Origin: Pedobacter frigidisoli
Lineage (GTDB): Bacteria > Bacteroidota > Bacteroidia > Sphingobacteriales > Sphingobacteriaceae
Reading direction: 5' to 3'
DNA length: 64,000 bases
Assembly (NCBI RefSeq): GCF_004331675.1
Contig: NZ_SJSN01000008.1
Location: 1 to 64,000 of the forward strand
Positions 52,632 through 60,868 of the stretch are shown piece by piece. The stretch's first letter is position 1, and each line of letters begins with the position of its first letter. Made by a program: the position numbers and the translations under genes. Under the pieces are notes generated by a model. It saw only the letters and a program-made list of their open reading frames with translations, made no database searches and had not been told where the DNA came from.

Positions 52632-55600
52632 ATTTCTGTTTGGGCTGATAACCAGTTACGCAACACAATAGTTAGCATTTCTGGAGCTAATCTCCACAGC
52701 CAATTTCCACTAGCAGTTCCTGGAACATTCATTCTAGCATTTTCACCTAAGCTTAAAACATCCTGAATGGGTAAAATTGCAGTTTTTGCCGAAGAAGCAT
52801 AAATCAAACGAGCAATTACCTCATTAATATTATTTTCTCCAATCTTGATACCGAAATAGGCGCTAATTCGATCGCGAGTATGCTCATCTATTTCTTCATC
52901 AAACCAACCTTTTAATGTGTTATTATCATGTGTTCCAGAATAGACTACACAATTTGTTGTCTCATAATTATGGGGAATGTGGATGGAAGAAACCAAATCA
53001 GCTCCAAAGGCGAACTGTAATACTTTCATTCCTGGTAACTTAAAATGATCCCTCAAACCTGTAACAGCTTCAGAAATCTCTCCCAAATCTTCAGCGATAA
53101 AAGGCAATTCACCCAATTCTTTTCTAACGACTCTAAAGAAATCTTCCCCTACTCCACTCTTCCAAGTTCCATTAATGGCATCTGTATCTCCGGCAGGAAT
53201 TTCCCAATAAGATGAAAATGCTCTAAAATGGTCAAGACGAAGCAAATCGAATAGCTCCATGTTTTTCTTCAAACGTTTAATCCACCAATTAAAATTATCA
53301 GCTTTCATCTTTTTCCAGTTGAAGATTGGCATTCCCCAAAGCTGCCCTTTCTCATTAAAATAATCAGGAGGAACACCTGCAACTTTCTCAGGATTGAGTT
53401 TTTGATCTAACATAAAAAGTTCGGGGTGCGACCAAACCTCTACAGAATCATGATCTAGATAAAAAGGAAGATCACCAATAATTTCTACACCATTCCCATT
53501 TGCATACTCTTTTAACTGATGCCACTGCTTGTAAAAGATAAATTGCTGCCATTTTACTTCATCAATTTCTAGTTGATATTTATTGCTGAAAGCAGAAACT
53601 GTTTTGGGATCATTCTTTTTAAAATGATTTGGCCAATTGTACCACTCCAAATGTTGGTGATGCTTTTTAATGGCTGTGTAAATGGCAAAATCATAGAGCC
53701 AATCTTTTTCATTCTCACAAAAAATATCATAAGCTTTTCTTAAAGTGGAATCTTTATCTAATAAAAAATTTTGATAGGCTTTGGCCAATAGCTTACGTTT
53801 CGTTTTTTCAGCCGTAGGAAAATCAATTTTATCAGTTACCTCAGTTTTAGCATTTTCGAGTTCTTTTGAATTAAGTAAGCCATCATCTACTAAAAGCGAT
53901 GGGCTAATTAGCAAAATATTACCCGCCATTGCAGAATTACTCGAATAAGGCGAATGTCCATTTTCTGCCTTTGTAGGATTTATGGGCAATATTTGCCAGT
54001 ACTTTTGTTTGGTATCATTTAGAAAATCGACAAATTTTTTGGATTCAATCCCTAAATCGCCTATTCCAAAAGCCGATGGCAAAGATGTAATATGCATTAA
54101 AATCCCTGCAGAACGATTATTCTTTTTCTGCTTTAATTCTAGTAAGCTAATTGGAATTTCCGAAAAAATCTGATTAACTAAGATTCCATTATTTAAGAAA
54201 TCCTTAACACCATTATTGCCAGAAACCATATTCTTCCAGCTAGTTGGTAAATCTTTTGGCAGAATAATTTGCGTGTCAAGCCAATTGAACGCTTCGGGTT
54301 CTGGATTTTTCGCAATTGCCGCAAGTCCGAGCGGAAGTATGACTATAACGCTTTTATCTTTGTACTTTCTGGCAAAAGCGATGATATGTTTGGCATATTT
54401 GCCAGTAATTTCGATTGGAAAATAATCTCCCTTCTCAAAAACAAGCGAATTCTCTTTTCTAAAATTGATTAAAAGCTGAGTTAACCGCAATTTTATTTTA
54501 CCCGAATATCTTTCTTCCCACAAGTGTTTGAAAGTGACATCAGCTTTCAATTCAGATATAAAATCAGCTCTTTTCTTGTAATTAACCGGTCTTCGATTAT
54601 CTGGATCGACCAAACTCAAATCCCACAAATCTGTACCTTGATAAACATCGGGCACACCCGGGCAAGTAAATTTCAACACCAATTGGGCCAAGCTATTTAT
54701 AATGCCAAAATCTGCAATTCTGTTTAAAAACGAGTCTATGGTTGCGTAAATTTTTTCGGTTTTATTAAGCATTTTATCTGCAAATGCTTTTACAATTTGT
54801 TCGTAATTTTCATCAGGTTCTGCCCAGTCTGATCTTTTTTTGGCTTCTCTAAGTACTTTTTCGATGTATTGTGCTAAGCGCTCTTTTAAGTTATCCTCAT
54901 CTTCACCAGGCATTGGCAAAGCACCTAAAATGGTTTGGAAAATTAGGTACAAATCGTTTTGATGAGGCAATTTATCAGTTGGATTTTTCTTTTTCAAATC
55001 TTGTATGTCACTAAAAAACTGAGAGACAACACTTCCCAATTCTTCAGGAATATCGGTTAAAACATTTAACCTTGCCCTAACATCTTCTCCCTTTTTGGTA
55101 TCGTGCGTAGAACTGCCATTTAATGCTAATGGCCACTTCTCTTTTCGATAGATCATTTTCTCGTGAAATTCTTCAACAGTATAACCAAAAGCATCGGGTG
55201 CATCGCCAACTTCGGTATGGCCAACAAACCTATTGTAGGTAAACATCACGGTGTCCTCTACGCCTTTTGCCATTAAAGGACCAGTAAATTGCATGCAGCG
55301 CTGATAGAATTGCTTTAATTTTTGATTGTATATTTCATCTCCTTTTAATGGATTTTCCAATAGAACTTGCCACAATAATTTACCAGCATCCGCCAAATCC
55401 GCATGTTCTATAATGGGCTTCAATAACCTTTCAACATTTTGTTGATCTTCTGCTTCTAGTGGAAAATCATAATTATAATATCGATAAATGGGCATTTGAA
55501 TCAGCATTTCACCAATTGCCTGTACCATATTTTCTTTCCCTATTTCTTCAATCTCACTCGTTTCTGCAAGGTTAAGCTTAACAAACAAATTGAAAAGATT

Positions 55601-56671
55601 GTGCAATTCTCCTTGCATGTACTGGAATAGAATATCAGTTTTCTTTTGATGAATAAGTGCTTGCGGATTTAGATCCTTGCCTATTACTTTCTTGTAAAGT
55701 TTATTAAAAGTATTTTTCGCTCCATTATTTGTGAAAAGATTATTGGTTATAGCCAAGAAATCGTAACCTGTACTTCCCTTCGTTTTCCAGTTTTGAGGCA
55801 TTTGCTCATCACTTTCTAAAATTTTCTCTACCACAATGTAAATATCATCGCCAACTGCATTCTTCAAGCGATCTAAATATTGTTTTGGATCATAAAGTCC
55901 ATCAATATGATCAATCCTTAGTCCCTGAAATATTCCCTTTTTGATTAGCTTGAAAATATATTCATGGTAAACATTAAATACTTTTTCATCTTGAATATTT
56001 AAACAGATCAAGCTATTGACGGTAAAGAATCTTCGGTAATTTATAAGGCTATTTGTTTCTTTCGAATTGCACAATCTATAATATTGATTTTTGGCAATCG
56101 ATGTTAAAGCAGCTTGATCTTTATTAATTTCTTCGATGTTTCTTTTAGCGAGTTTTTTAAGTGACGATGCGTTAATTGGCCAATTACTTTCTGCATAATT
56201 AAGGTAAAATTGATCTTCAATTTTGATAATTTTTAATTCCAAATTTTTAATAACGTTCTCCAAATCATCGCCTAAAAAGGGAACCATTACCTTTCCACCA
56301 TTCGAGAAATCGATATCAAAAAACGAAGCAAACTCAGATTTTTCGCCATTTTTTAAAACATCCTTTAACCACATATTTTTTGGATGATAAGCCATGTGGT
56401 TAGGAACAATGTCTTGCAGCCAACTTATTCCAGCCTTTTTCAGCTTTTCAGAAATAGCAAAAAGTTCTGCTTCGGTTCCTATTTCTGGATTAATAATAAG
56501 TGGATTTATAACATCGTAACCGTGAGTACTTCCTGGAATAGCAGCAAAAATGGGTGATGCATAAATGGTATCGATACCTAACTTTTTAAGATAAGGAATG
56601 ATTTTATTAAACGATTTAAAATTAAAATCTTTATGAAATTGAATTCTGTAGGTAATATTTGGTTTAAACAT
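52613..56671 (-). CDS. Fusion of malto-oligosyltrehalose synthase and 4-alpha-glucanotransferase
   Basis: The 1352-residue protein contains two full enzymes. Residues 1 to ~850 are TreY-like (GH13): ITYRIQFHKDFNF, WLQDIVPNHMAYH, nucleophile D254 in GLRIDHIDGLYDP, acid/base near E282 in VVEKILE and D524 in THDTKKGEDVRAR. Residues ~853 to 1352 are MalQ-like (GH77): GILMHITSLPSAFGIGDLG, LLRLDHFRAF, FIAEDLGEI and GTHDNNTL. TreY turns the reducing end of a glucan chain into a trehalose unit; MalQ remodels the glucan to suit. No TreX debranching enzyme is in the window. It overlaps the end of treZ by eight bases. Confidence 0.93.
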   Translation of the reverse strand: MFKPNITYRIQFHKDFNFKSFNKIIPYLKKLGIDTIYASPIFAAIPGSTHGYDVINPLIINPEIGTEAELFAISEKLKKAGISWLQDIVPNHMAYHPKNMWLKDVLKNGEKSEFASFFDIDFSNGGKVMVPFLGDDLENVIKNLELKIIKIEDQFYLNYAESNWPINASSLKKLAKRNIEEINKDQAALTSIAKNQYYRLCNSKETNSLINYRRFFTVNSLICLNIQDEKVFNVYHEYIFKLIKKGIFQGLRIDHIDGLYDPKQYLDRLKNAVGDDIYIVVEKILESDEQMPQNWKTKGSTGYDFLAITNNLFTNNGAKNTFNKLYKKVIGKDLNPQALIHQKKTDILFQYMQGELHNLFNLFVKLNLAETSEIEEIGKENMVQAIGEMLIQMPIYRYYNYDFPLEAEDQQNVERLLKPIIEHADLADAGKLLWQVLLENPLKGDEIYNQKLKQFYQRCMQFTGPLMAKGVEDTVMFTYNRFVGHTEVGDAPDAFGYTVEEFHEKMIYRKEKWPLALNGSSTHDTKKGEDVRARLNVLTDIPEELGSVVSQFFSDIQDLKKKNPTDKLPHQNDLYLIFQTILGALPMPGEDEDNLKERLAQYIEKVLREAKKRSDWAEPDENYEQIVKAFADKMLNKTEKIYATIDSFLNRIADFGIINSLAQLVLKFTCPGVPDVYQGTDLWDLSLVDPDNRRPVNYKKRADFISELKADVTFKHLWEERYSGKIKLRLTQLLINFRKENSLVFEKGDYFPIEITGKYAKHIIAFARKYKDKSVIVILPLGLAAIAKNPEPEAFNWLDTQIILPKDLPTSWKNMVSGNNGVKDFLNNGILVNQIFSEIPISLLELKQKKNNRSAGILMHITSLPSAFGIGDLGIESKKFVDFLNDTKQKYWQILPINPTKAENGHSPYSSNSAMAGNILLISPSLLVDDGLLNSKELENAKTEVTDKIDFPTAEKTKRKLLAKAYQNFLLDKDSTLRKAYDIFCENEKDWLYDFAIYTAIKKHHQHLEWYNWPNHFKKNDPKTVSAFSNKYQLEIDEVKWQQFIFYKQWHQLKEYANGNGVEIIGDLPFYLDHDSVEVWSHPELFMLDQKLNPEKVAGVPPDYFNEKGQLWGMPIFNWKKMKADNFNWWIKRLKKNMELFDLLRLDHFRAFSSYWEIPAGDTDAINGTWKSGVGEDFFRVVRKELGELPFIAEDLGEISEAVTGLRDHFKLPGMKVLQFAFGADLVSSIHIPHNYETTNCVVYSGTHDNNTLKGWFDEEIDEHTRDRISAYFGIKIGENNINEVIARLIYASSAKTAILPIQDVLSLGENARMNVPGTASGNWLWRLAPEMLTIVLRNWLSAQTEMYGRSS

Positions 56672-58538
56672 GTTCGCTTTTAAAAATTAGGATCGATTCT
56701 GGATAAATTGGAATGGTGGTACTTGATAAAAGTATTTCTTCGGTCTGTTTTCCTCCCCACTTTTGAGCTGTGGAATTGAAAATAATTTTATAGTTAGACG
56801 CAATTTTAAAGGGTAAGACTTGTTCTTTAGCGGAGAAATTCATTAAACACATTATCTGCTGATTGTTGTGCCAACGCTTAAGTATCAAACTATTTTGGTT
56901 TGCAAAAGCTTTAACCTCCAATTGGTTTCGATTGAGATTAGCTAAAGCTGGGACTGTTTTCCGAAGATTAATTAACGCCTTGTAATAGGATAACAGTTTT
57001 TGGTGCTTACCTACATTTAATAGATCCCAATTCAATTTAGATCCATTAAAGGTTGCCTCACTTTGTGGATCTGGAACATCAGCTGAATTGTGGAAAGCTG
57101 CAAACTCATCTCTTCTACCTTTTTTAACCGCTTCTATCAAATCTTTCCCACTGTGACTGGTAAAAAATTGAAATGGATTGGTTTCACCATATTCCTCACC
57201 CATAAAAATCAATGGTAAAAAAGGACTACAAAATACTGCCGCAGCCATTAGTTTTAGCATTTCGAAACTCACAAGTTTACTGGTTCGTTCTCCCAGCATT
57301 CTGTTTCCTACCTGATCATGATTTTGTGAGAAAACGATAAATTGTTTGCCTTGATTTTCATCGGCTTTTATGCCAAATTTCTTCTTTCTATGCTCTGAAT
57401 ACTGCCCATCGTAAACATAAGCGTCTTGATAGGATTTCGCTAAATGATCAATACCGTTAAAATCTGAGTAGTAACCTATTTTTTCTTGTCCTGCGGCAAC
57501 TCTCAAGGCGTGGTGAAATTCATCAAGCCATTGTGCATCCATGCCATAACCTTTTTCTGAATGGGGATTGATGTATTTATTATCGTTCAAATCCAACTCA
57601 ACATGCAAGTAATAAATCCTCCCCATGATGGCAGAAAGCCTATTAACATAACTTCTAGCTTCTTCAAGAATGTGTAAAACACTAAAATCTTTAATAGCAT
57701 GTACCGCATCCAATCTTAAAGCATCAATATGAAAATCTCGAAACCACATCAATATATTTTCAATAAAAAAATCTCGGACAGGATCGCTGTAGGCATCATC
57801 AAAATTAATCGCTTTACCCCACGGCGTTTGATATTTATTAGTGAAATACGGTCCAAAATCATTAAGGAAATTACCCTCTGGCCCCATGTGGTTATATACC
57901 ACATCAAGAATTACAGCAATGCCCTTTTCATGACAAGCATTTACCAGGTGCTGTAACGCTTTTGGCCCACCATAAGTATTTTGAGCAGCAAATGGATAGA
58001 CACCATCGTAACCCCAATTTCTATTTCCAGGAAATTGTGATATCGGCATAATTTCAATTGCGGTTATGCCCAAATCCACTAAATAATCAAGTTTGCTTTC
58101 GATAGATTCAAAATCTCCGTTGAATGTAAATGTGGCTGTATGCAATTCGTAAATTATAAAATCCTCAGCCAATAACCCTTTCCAATTTTGATCTGTCCAA
58201 TGAAAAGCGTCCAGGTTTACTGCGGTTGAAAGACCAGAAACACCATCTTTTTGGTAAATTGAAGCTGGATCTGCCTGGCGTAGGTATTTAATTTTTGAAG
58301 AATCAGATTCAGTTGCATCGGCGGAACAAATTTCAAATTCGTATTCATCTTCTAATTTAATTTCTTCGGTTTGAATAAACCAATACCCGAAATCCTCATT
58401 GTGCATTATTAATTTCAAGCCACTTGCTTTAATCAGAACAGAAATGCTAAGGGCAAAAGGTGCCCAAAGCCAGATTTCTGCATTTCCATTTTCTGCAAAA
58501 CTTAAGCCTATCTTTCTTTTAAGGATATCAATTTCCAT
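56664..58538 (-). CDS. treZ: Malto-oligosyltrehalose trehalohydrolase
   Basis: The 624-residue protein has an N-terminal beta-sandwich (about 1-95), a GH13 barrel with WGYDGVYPFAAQNTYGG, VILDVVYNHMGPEGNF, DALRLDAVHAIKDFS (nucleophile Asp), YLHVELDLND near the acid/base Glu, and FSQNHDQVGNRMLGER, and a C-terminal beta domain. It releases free trehalose from the TreY product. Its stop overlaps the TreY-MalQ start by eight bases, so the enzymes are translationally coupled. Confidence 0.93.
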   Translation of the reverse strand: MEIDILKRKIGLSFAENGNAEIWLWAPFALSISVLIKASGLKLIMHNEDFGYWFIQTEEIKLEDEYEFEICSADATESDSSKIKYLRQADPASIYQKDGVSGLSTAVNLDAFHWTDQNWKGLLAEDFIIYELHTATFTFNGDFESIESKLDYLVDLGITAIEIMPISQFPGNRNWGYDGVYPFAAQNTYGGPKALQHLVNACHEKGIAVILDVVYNHMGPEGNFLNDFGPYFTNKYQTPWGKAINFDDAYSDPVRDFFIENILMWFRDFHIDALRLDAVHAIKDFSVLHILEEARSYVNRLSAIMGRIYYLHVELDLNDNKYINPHSEKGYGMDAQWLDEFHHALRVAAGQEKIGYYSDFNGIDHLAKSYQDAYVYDGQYSEHRKKKFGIKADENQGKQFIVFSQNHDQVGNRMLGERTSKLVSFEMLKLMAAAVFCSPFLPLIFMGEEYGETNPFQFFTSHSGKDLIEAVKKGRRDEFAAFHNSADVPDPQSEATFNGSKLNWDLLNVGKHQKLLSYYKALINLRKTVPALANLNRNQLEVKAFANQNSLILKRWHNNQQIMCLMNFSAKEQVLPFKIASNYKIIFNSTAQKWGGKQTEEILLSSTTIPIYPESILIFKSEHV

Positions 58539-58951
58539 TAATGCCGAGCTATGATTTTTTGATTTAAAATGCGTCTTGTTTTAAGAATTCTATCTTGGTA
58601 AAATGATCTTAATCCTACCGCTAAATTCTAAAAGCTGATTAATTAATGCTTAAATGGTTTCGATTCACTAATATGAAAGCGGAAATCTGTTGAAAATGTT
58701 TTGCGAATAATTAAAAACATCATTGTATTAATTAATATTCAATATTCTAGAATGAAATATTATGTAAGTGAAAATTCTGGGTATTAATACTAGAAGTTAA
58801 ACTATTGCAGGTACAATTAAAAACCAAAAAAGCCCTTAAACACCTCCAATTGATGTTTTTGATCCAAAATCTGCATACAGATAGATTTATTTCCTACTAA
58901 ATTGGTATAACATTTGTTAAAACATAATCATCATCCAAACCCTAAAACATC
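58539..58951. other. Intergenic region between treZ and the ECF sigma gene
   Basis: It holds two divergent promoters that I cannot place with confidence. Sequence is AT-rich. A CATCAATTGGAGGTG-type word on the minus strand (58842-58855) may serve regulation. I see no gene or strong hairpin. Confidence 0.4.
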
Positions 58952-59473
58952 ATGACTCAAATCGAATTTAACAACATGGTAAACAGCCATTCATTATCGC
59001 TCAGAATGCATGCTTTAAATTTTACTAAAGATGTTGAAGATGCAAACGACCTTGTTCAAGACACGATGCTAAAAGCCATTAGATTTTACCAAAACTTTCA
59101 AGAGGGTACAAATTTTAAAGGTTGGCTTTTTGTGATAATGAAAAACACATTCATTAACAATTACCGTAAGAATGCAAAAGCAAAAACCTTAATTACGCAA
59201 GACGATGAAATTTCTTCGGCCAATTTAATGATGAGTGCTGAAAAGAATGGCAGTGTGAGTAAATTAATTATTGATGACATCCAAAAAGCTTTGAATCACA
59301 TCCCCGAAGCTTACAGTGTTCCCTTTATTAAGTATTTTGAAGGTTTTAAATACCATGAAATTGCTGATGAGCTACAAATTCCATTGGGAACGGTAAAAAC
59401 TCGTATTCATGTTGCCCGCGAAATGCTTAAGAAATACTTAAAAATGTATTCTAAAACTGAAAGCTACGCATAA
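58952..59473 (+). CDS. ECF RNA polymerase sigma factor (orphan)
   Basis: The 173-residue protein has region 2 (DVEDANDLVQDTMLKAIRFYQNFQEGTNFKGWLFVIMKNTFINNYRK) and region 4 (PEAYSVPFIKYFEGFKYHEIADELQIPLGTVKTRIHVAREMLKKYL). No anti-sigma gene is next to it and no GGGTTAC-type promoter lies upstream, so it differs from the 29 kb sigma factor in control. Similar orphan ECF factors of this phylum are often growth or stress regulators. Confidence 0.92.
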   Translation: MTQIEFNNMVNSHSLSLRMHALNFTKDVEDANDLVQDTMLKAIRFYQNFQEGTNFKGWLFVIMKNTFINNYRKNAKAKTLITQDDEISSANLMMSAEKNGSVSKLIIDDIQKALNHIPEAYSVPFIKYFEGFKYHEIADELQIPLGTVKTRIHVAREMLKKYLKMYSKTESYA

Positions 59474-59497
59474 TAAAAAATAACCTTTACCTATAAG

Positions 59498-59532
59498 AGC
59501 ATGGTTTCCGCAAAAAGAAGCCATGCTTTTTT
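59498..59532 (+). terminator. Terminator after the orphan ECF sigma gene
   Basis: AGCATGG pairs with CCATGCT, and an inner TTTC/GAAG region can extend the stem. Six T residues follow. Confidence 0.85.
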
Positions 59533-59881
59533 GTTATTGGATTTATCTGACCAAATACTTGAGTTCTGATACATTACTCAGTAATCCCTAAGAAGATCGA
59601 GAACTTCAATTCACCAATGTGTGACAAATTTTCATCTATTTCAGCAATAAATCTTTCTTCAAAATAGAAATAAATTTTTTAGCTTAATGAATCCAATTAT
59701 CTTATTCAATTCGTAGTCACTGTTGCAGCTGTATTCATCGAAAATAAAACAAGAAAGCAGTTAGGTTTTAGGGCCTATGTACTCTGGAGAGCGAAGTTTC
59801 ATATAGGAATTGAACATTAAATTATGCTCAAAATATAATAATTTCCTTTAAAGATTTTGAGTGAACCATAATTTTTCGCAT

Positions 59882-59910
59882 AAAAAAAGCGGCCTAAAGT
59901 TTAGGCCGCC
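59882..59910 (-). terminator. Terminator after the OmpA-family gene
   Basis: GCGGCCTAAA and TTTAGGCCGC are an exact inverted repeat with almost no loop, followed on the minus strand by seven T residues. It lies 22 bases after the stop at 59933. Confidence 0.9.
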
Positions 59911-59932
59911 CTGTTGAAAATATATCTAATTT

Positions 59933-60796
59933 TTATTTCTGCGATGATTCCGGTGCCTTACCAATCAAATCCATAAACTGGTCTAATTTAGGGGTGATGA
60001 TAATTTGCGTACGTCTGTTCTTAATTTTTCCAGCAGGTGTTGTATTTTCTGCAACTGGATTAAATTCTCCTCTACCGCCAGCAGTTAAACGTTTAGGATC
60101 TACTGAATACTTGGTTTGCAGAACCTGAACAACTGATGATGCACGTAAAGCACTTAAATCCCAGTTGTTACGAATATTCGTTTGCGAGATCGGAACATTA
60201 TCGGTATTACCTTCAATCAGAACATCGTATGTATTGTAGTCAGTGATAATTTTAGCGATTTTACTTAATGTTTCGCCAGCTTTATCAGATACTTCGTAGC
60301 TACCAGATTTGAATAACATGTTATCAGCTAACGAGATGTAAACTACGCCTTTTAAAACCTGAACATCAACATCTGTTAACTCTTCTCTACTTAATGAACG
60401 GGTTAAGTTATTGGTTAACACCATATTAAGCGAATCACTTTTGTTTTTGGCGTTAACCAATTGTTTAATGTATTTGTTTGAGCTGTTAATCTCATCAACC
60501 AATTTAGAAATATTTACATTTCCTTGGCTACTAGAGTTTAAACATTTATTCAAGGCATCTTGCAAGGCAGCAGTATTTGCTTTTTCTGAGGCAATTTGTT
60601 CTTCTAAACTTTTAACCCTACTGGTTGCGCCAGTGAGTTCGCGTTGGCTATCTTGGTATTTATTACTTAATTCTTGATTCCTATCCCTTAACTTAGAATA
60701 GGTATCCTGCAGTTCTGTGTATTTCTTATTGCTTACACAACCAGAAACAAGAACAATTGAAAAGAGCATTATGGGGATTGATTTGTAAAATTTCAT
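59933..60796 (-). CDS. OmpA-family peptidoglycan-associated lipoprotein
   Basis: The 287-residue protein has a lipobox (VSGC, Cys20), a long coiled coil (about 25-140, Lys/Glu/Gln heptads) and an OmpA-like domain (about 145-270) with LIEGNTDNVPI, WDLSALRASSVVQVL, RLTAGGRGEFNPVAEN and KNRRTQIII, the peptidoglycan-binding pattern (Asp and Arg). It links the outer membrane to the wall and resembles Bacteroidota flagellar-MotB-like OmpA lipoproteins without a channel. It is monocistronic. Confidence 0.92.
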   Translation of the reverse strand: MKFYKSIPIMLFSIVLVSGCVSNKKYTELQDTYSKLRDRNQELSNKYQDSQRELTGATSRVKSLEEQIASEKANTAALQDALNKCLNSSSQGNVNISKLVDEINSSNKYIKQLVNAKNKSDSLNMVLTNNLTRSLSREELTDVDVQVLKGVVYISLADNMLFKSGSYEVSDKAGETLSKIAKIITDYNTYDVLIEGNTDNVPISQTNIRNNWDLSALRASSVVQVLQTKYSVDPKRLTAGGRGEFNPVAENTTPAGKIKNRRTQIIITPKLDQFMDLIGKAPESSQK

Positions 60797-60868
60797 AATC
60801 TTGTTTTTTTATAGATTATACTTTAACAAATTCCTTGCCGCAATGTTTTAAATACCAATCTAACTATG

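Larger units (their letters stand above)
59474..59932. other. Intergenic region with two terminators and an unexplained stretch
   Basis: Between the terminators of the sigma gene and of the OmpA gene, 59533-59881 has no gene. CTCAAAAT (59827-59834) and ATTTTGAG (59854-59861) form an inverted repeat. A slightly richer patch at 59765-59810 (GGGCCTATGTACTCTGGAG) is unlike its AT-rich surroundings and may be a remnant, but I recognise nothing in it. Confidence 0.5.

Noticed and set aside
59765..59810. Richer patch between the two terminators considered as a tRNA or gene remnant
   Set aside because: No cloverleaf fits and no frame of useful length crosses it.
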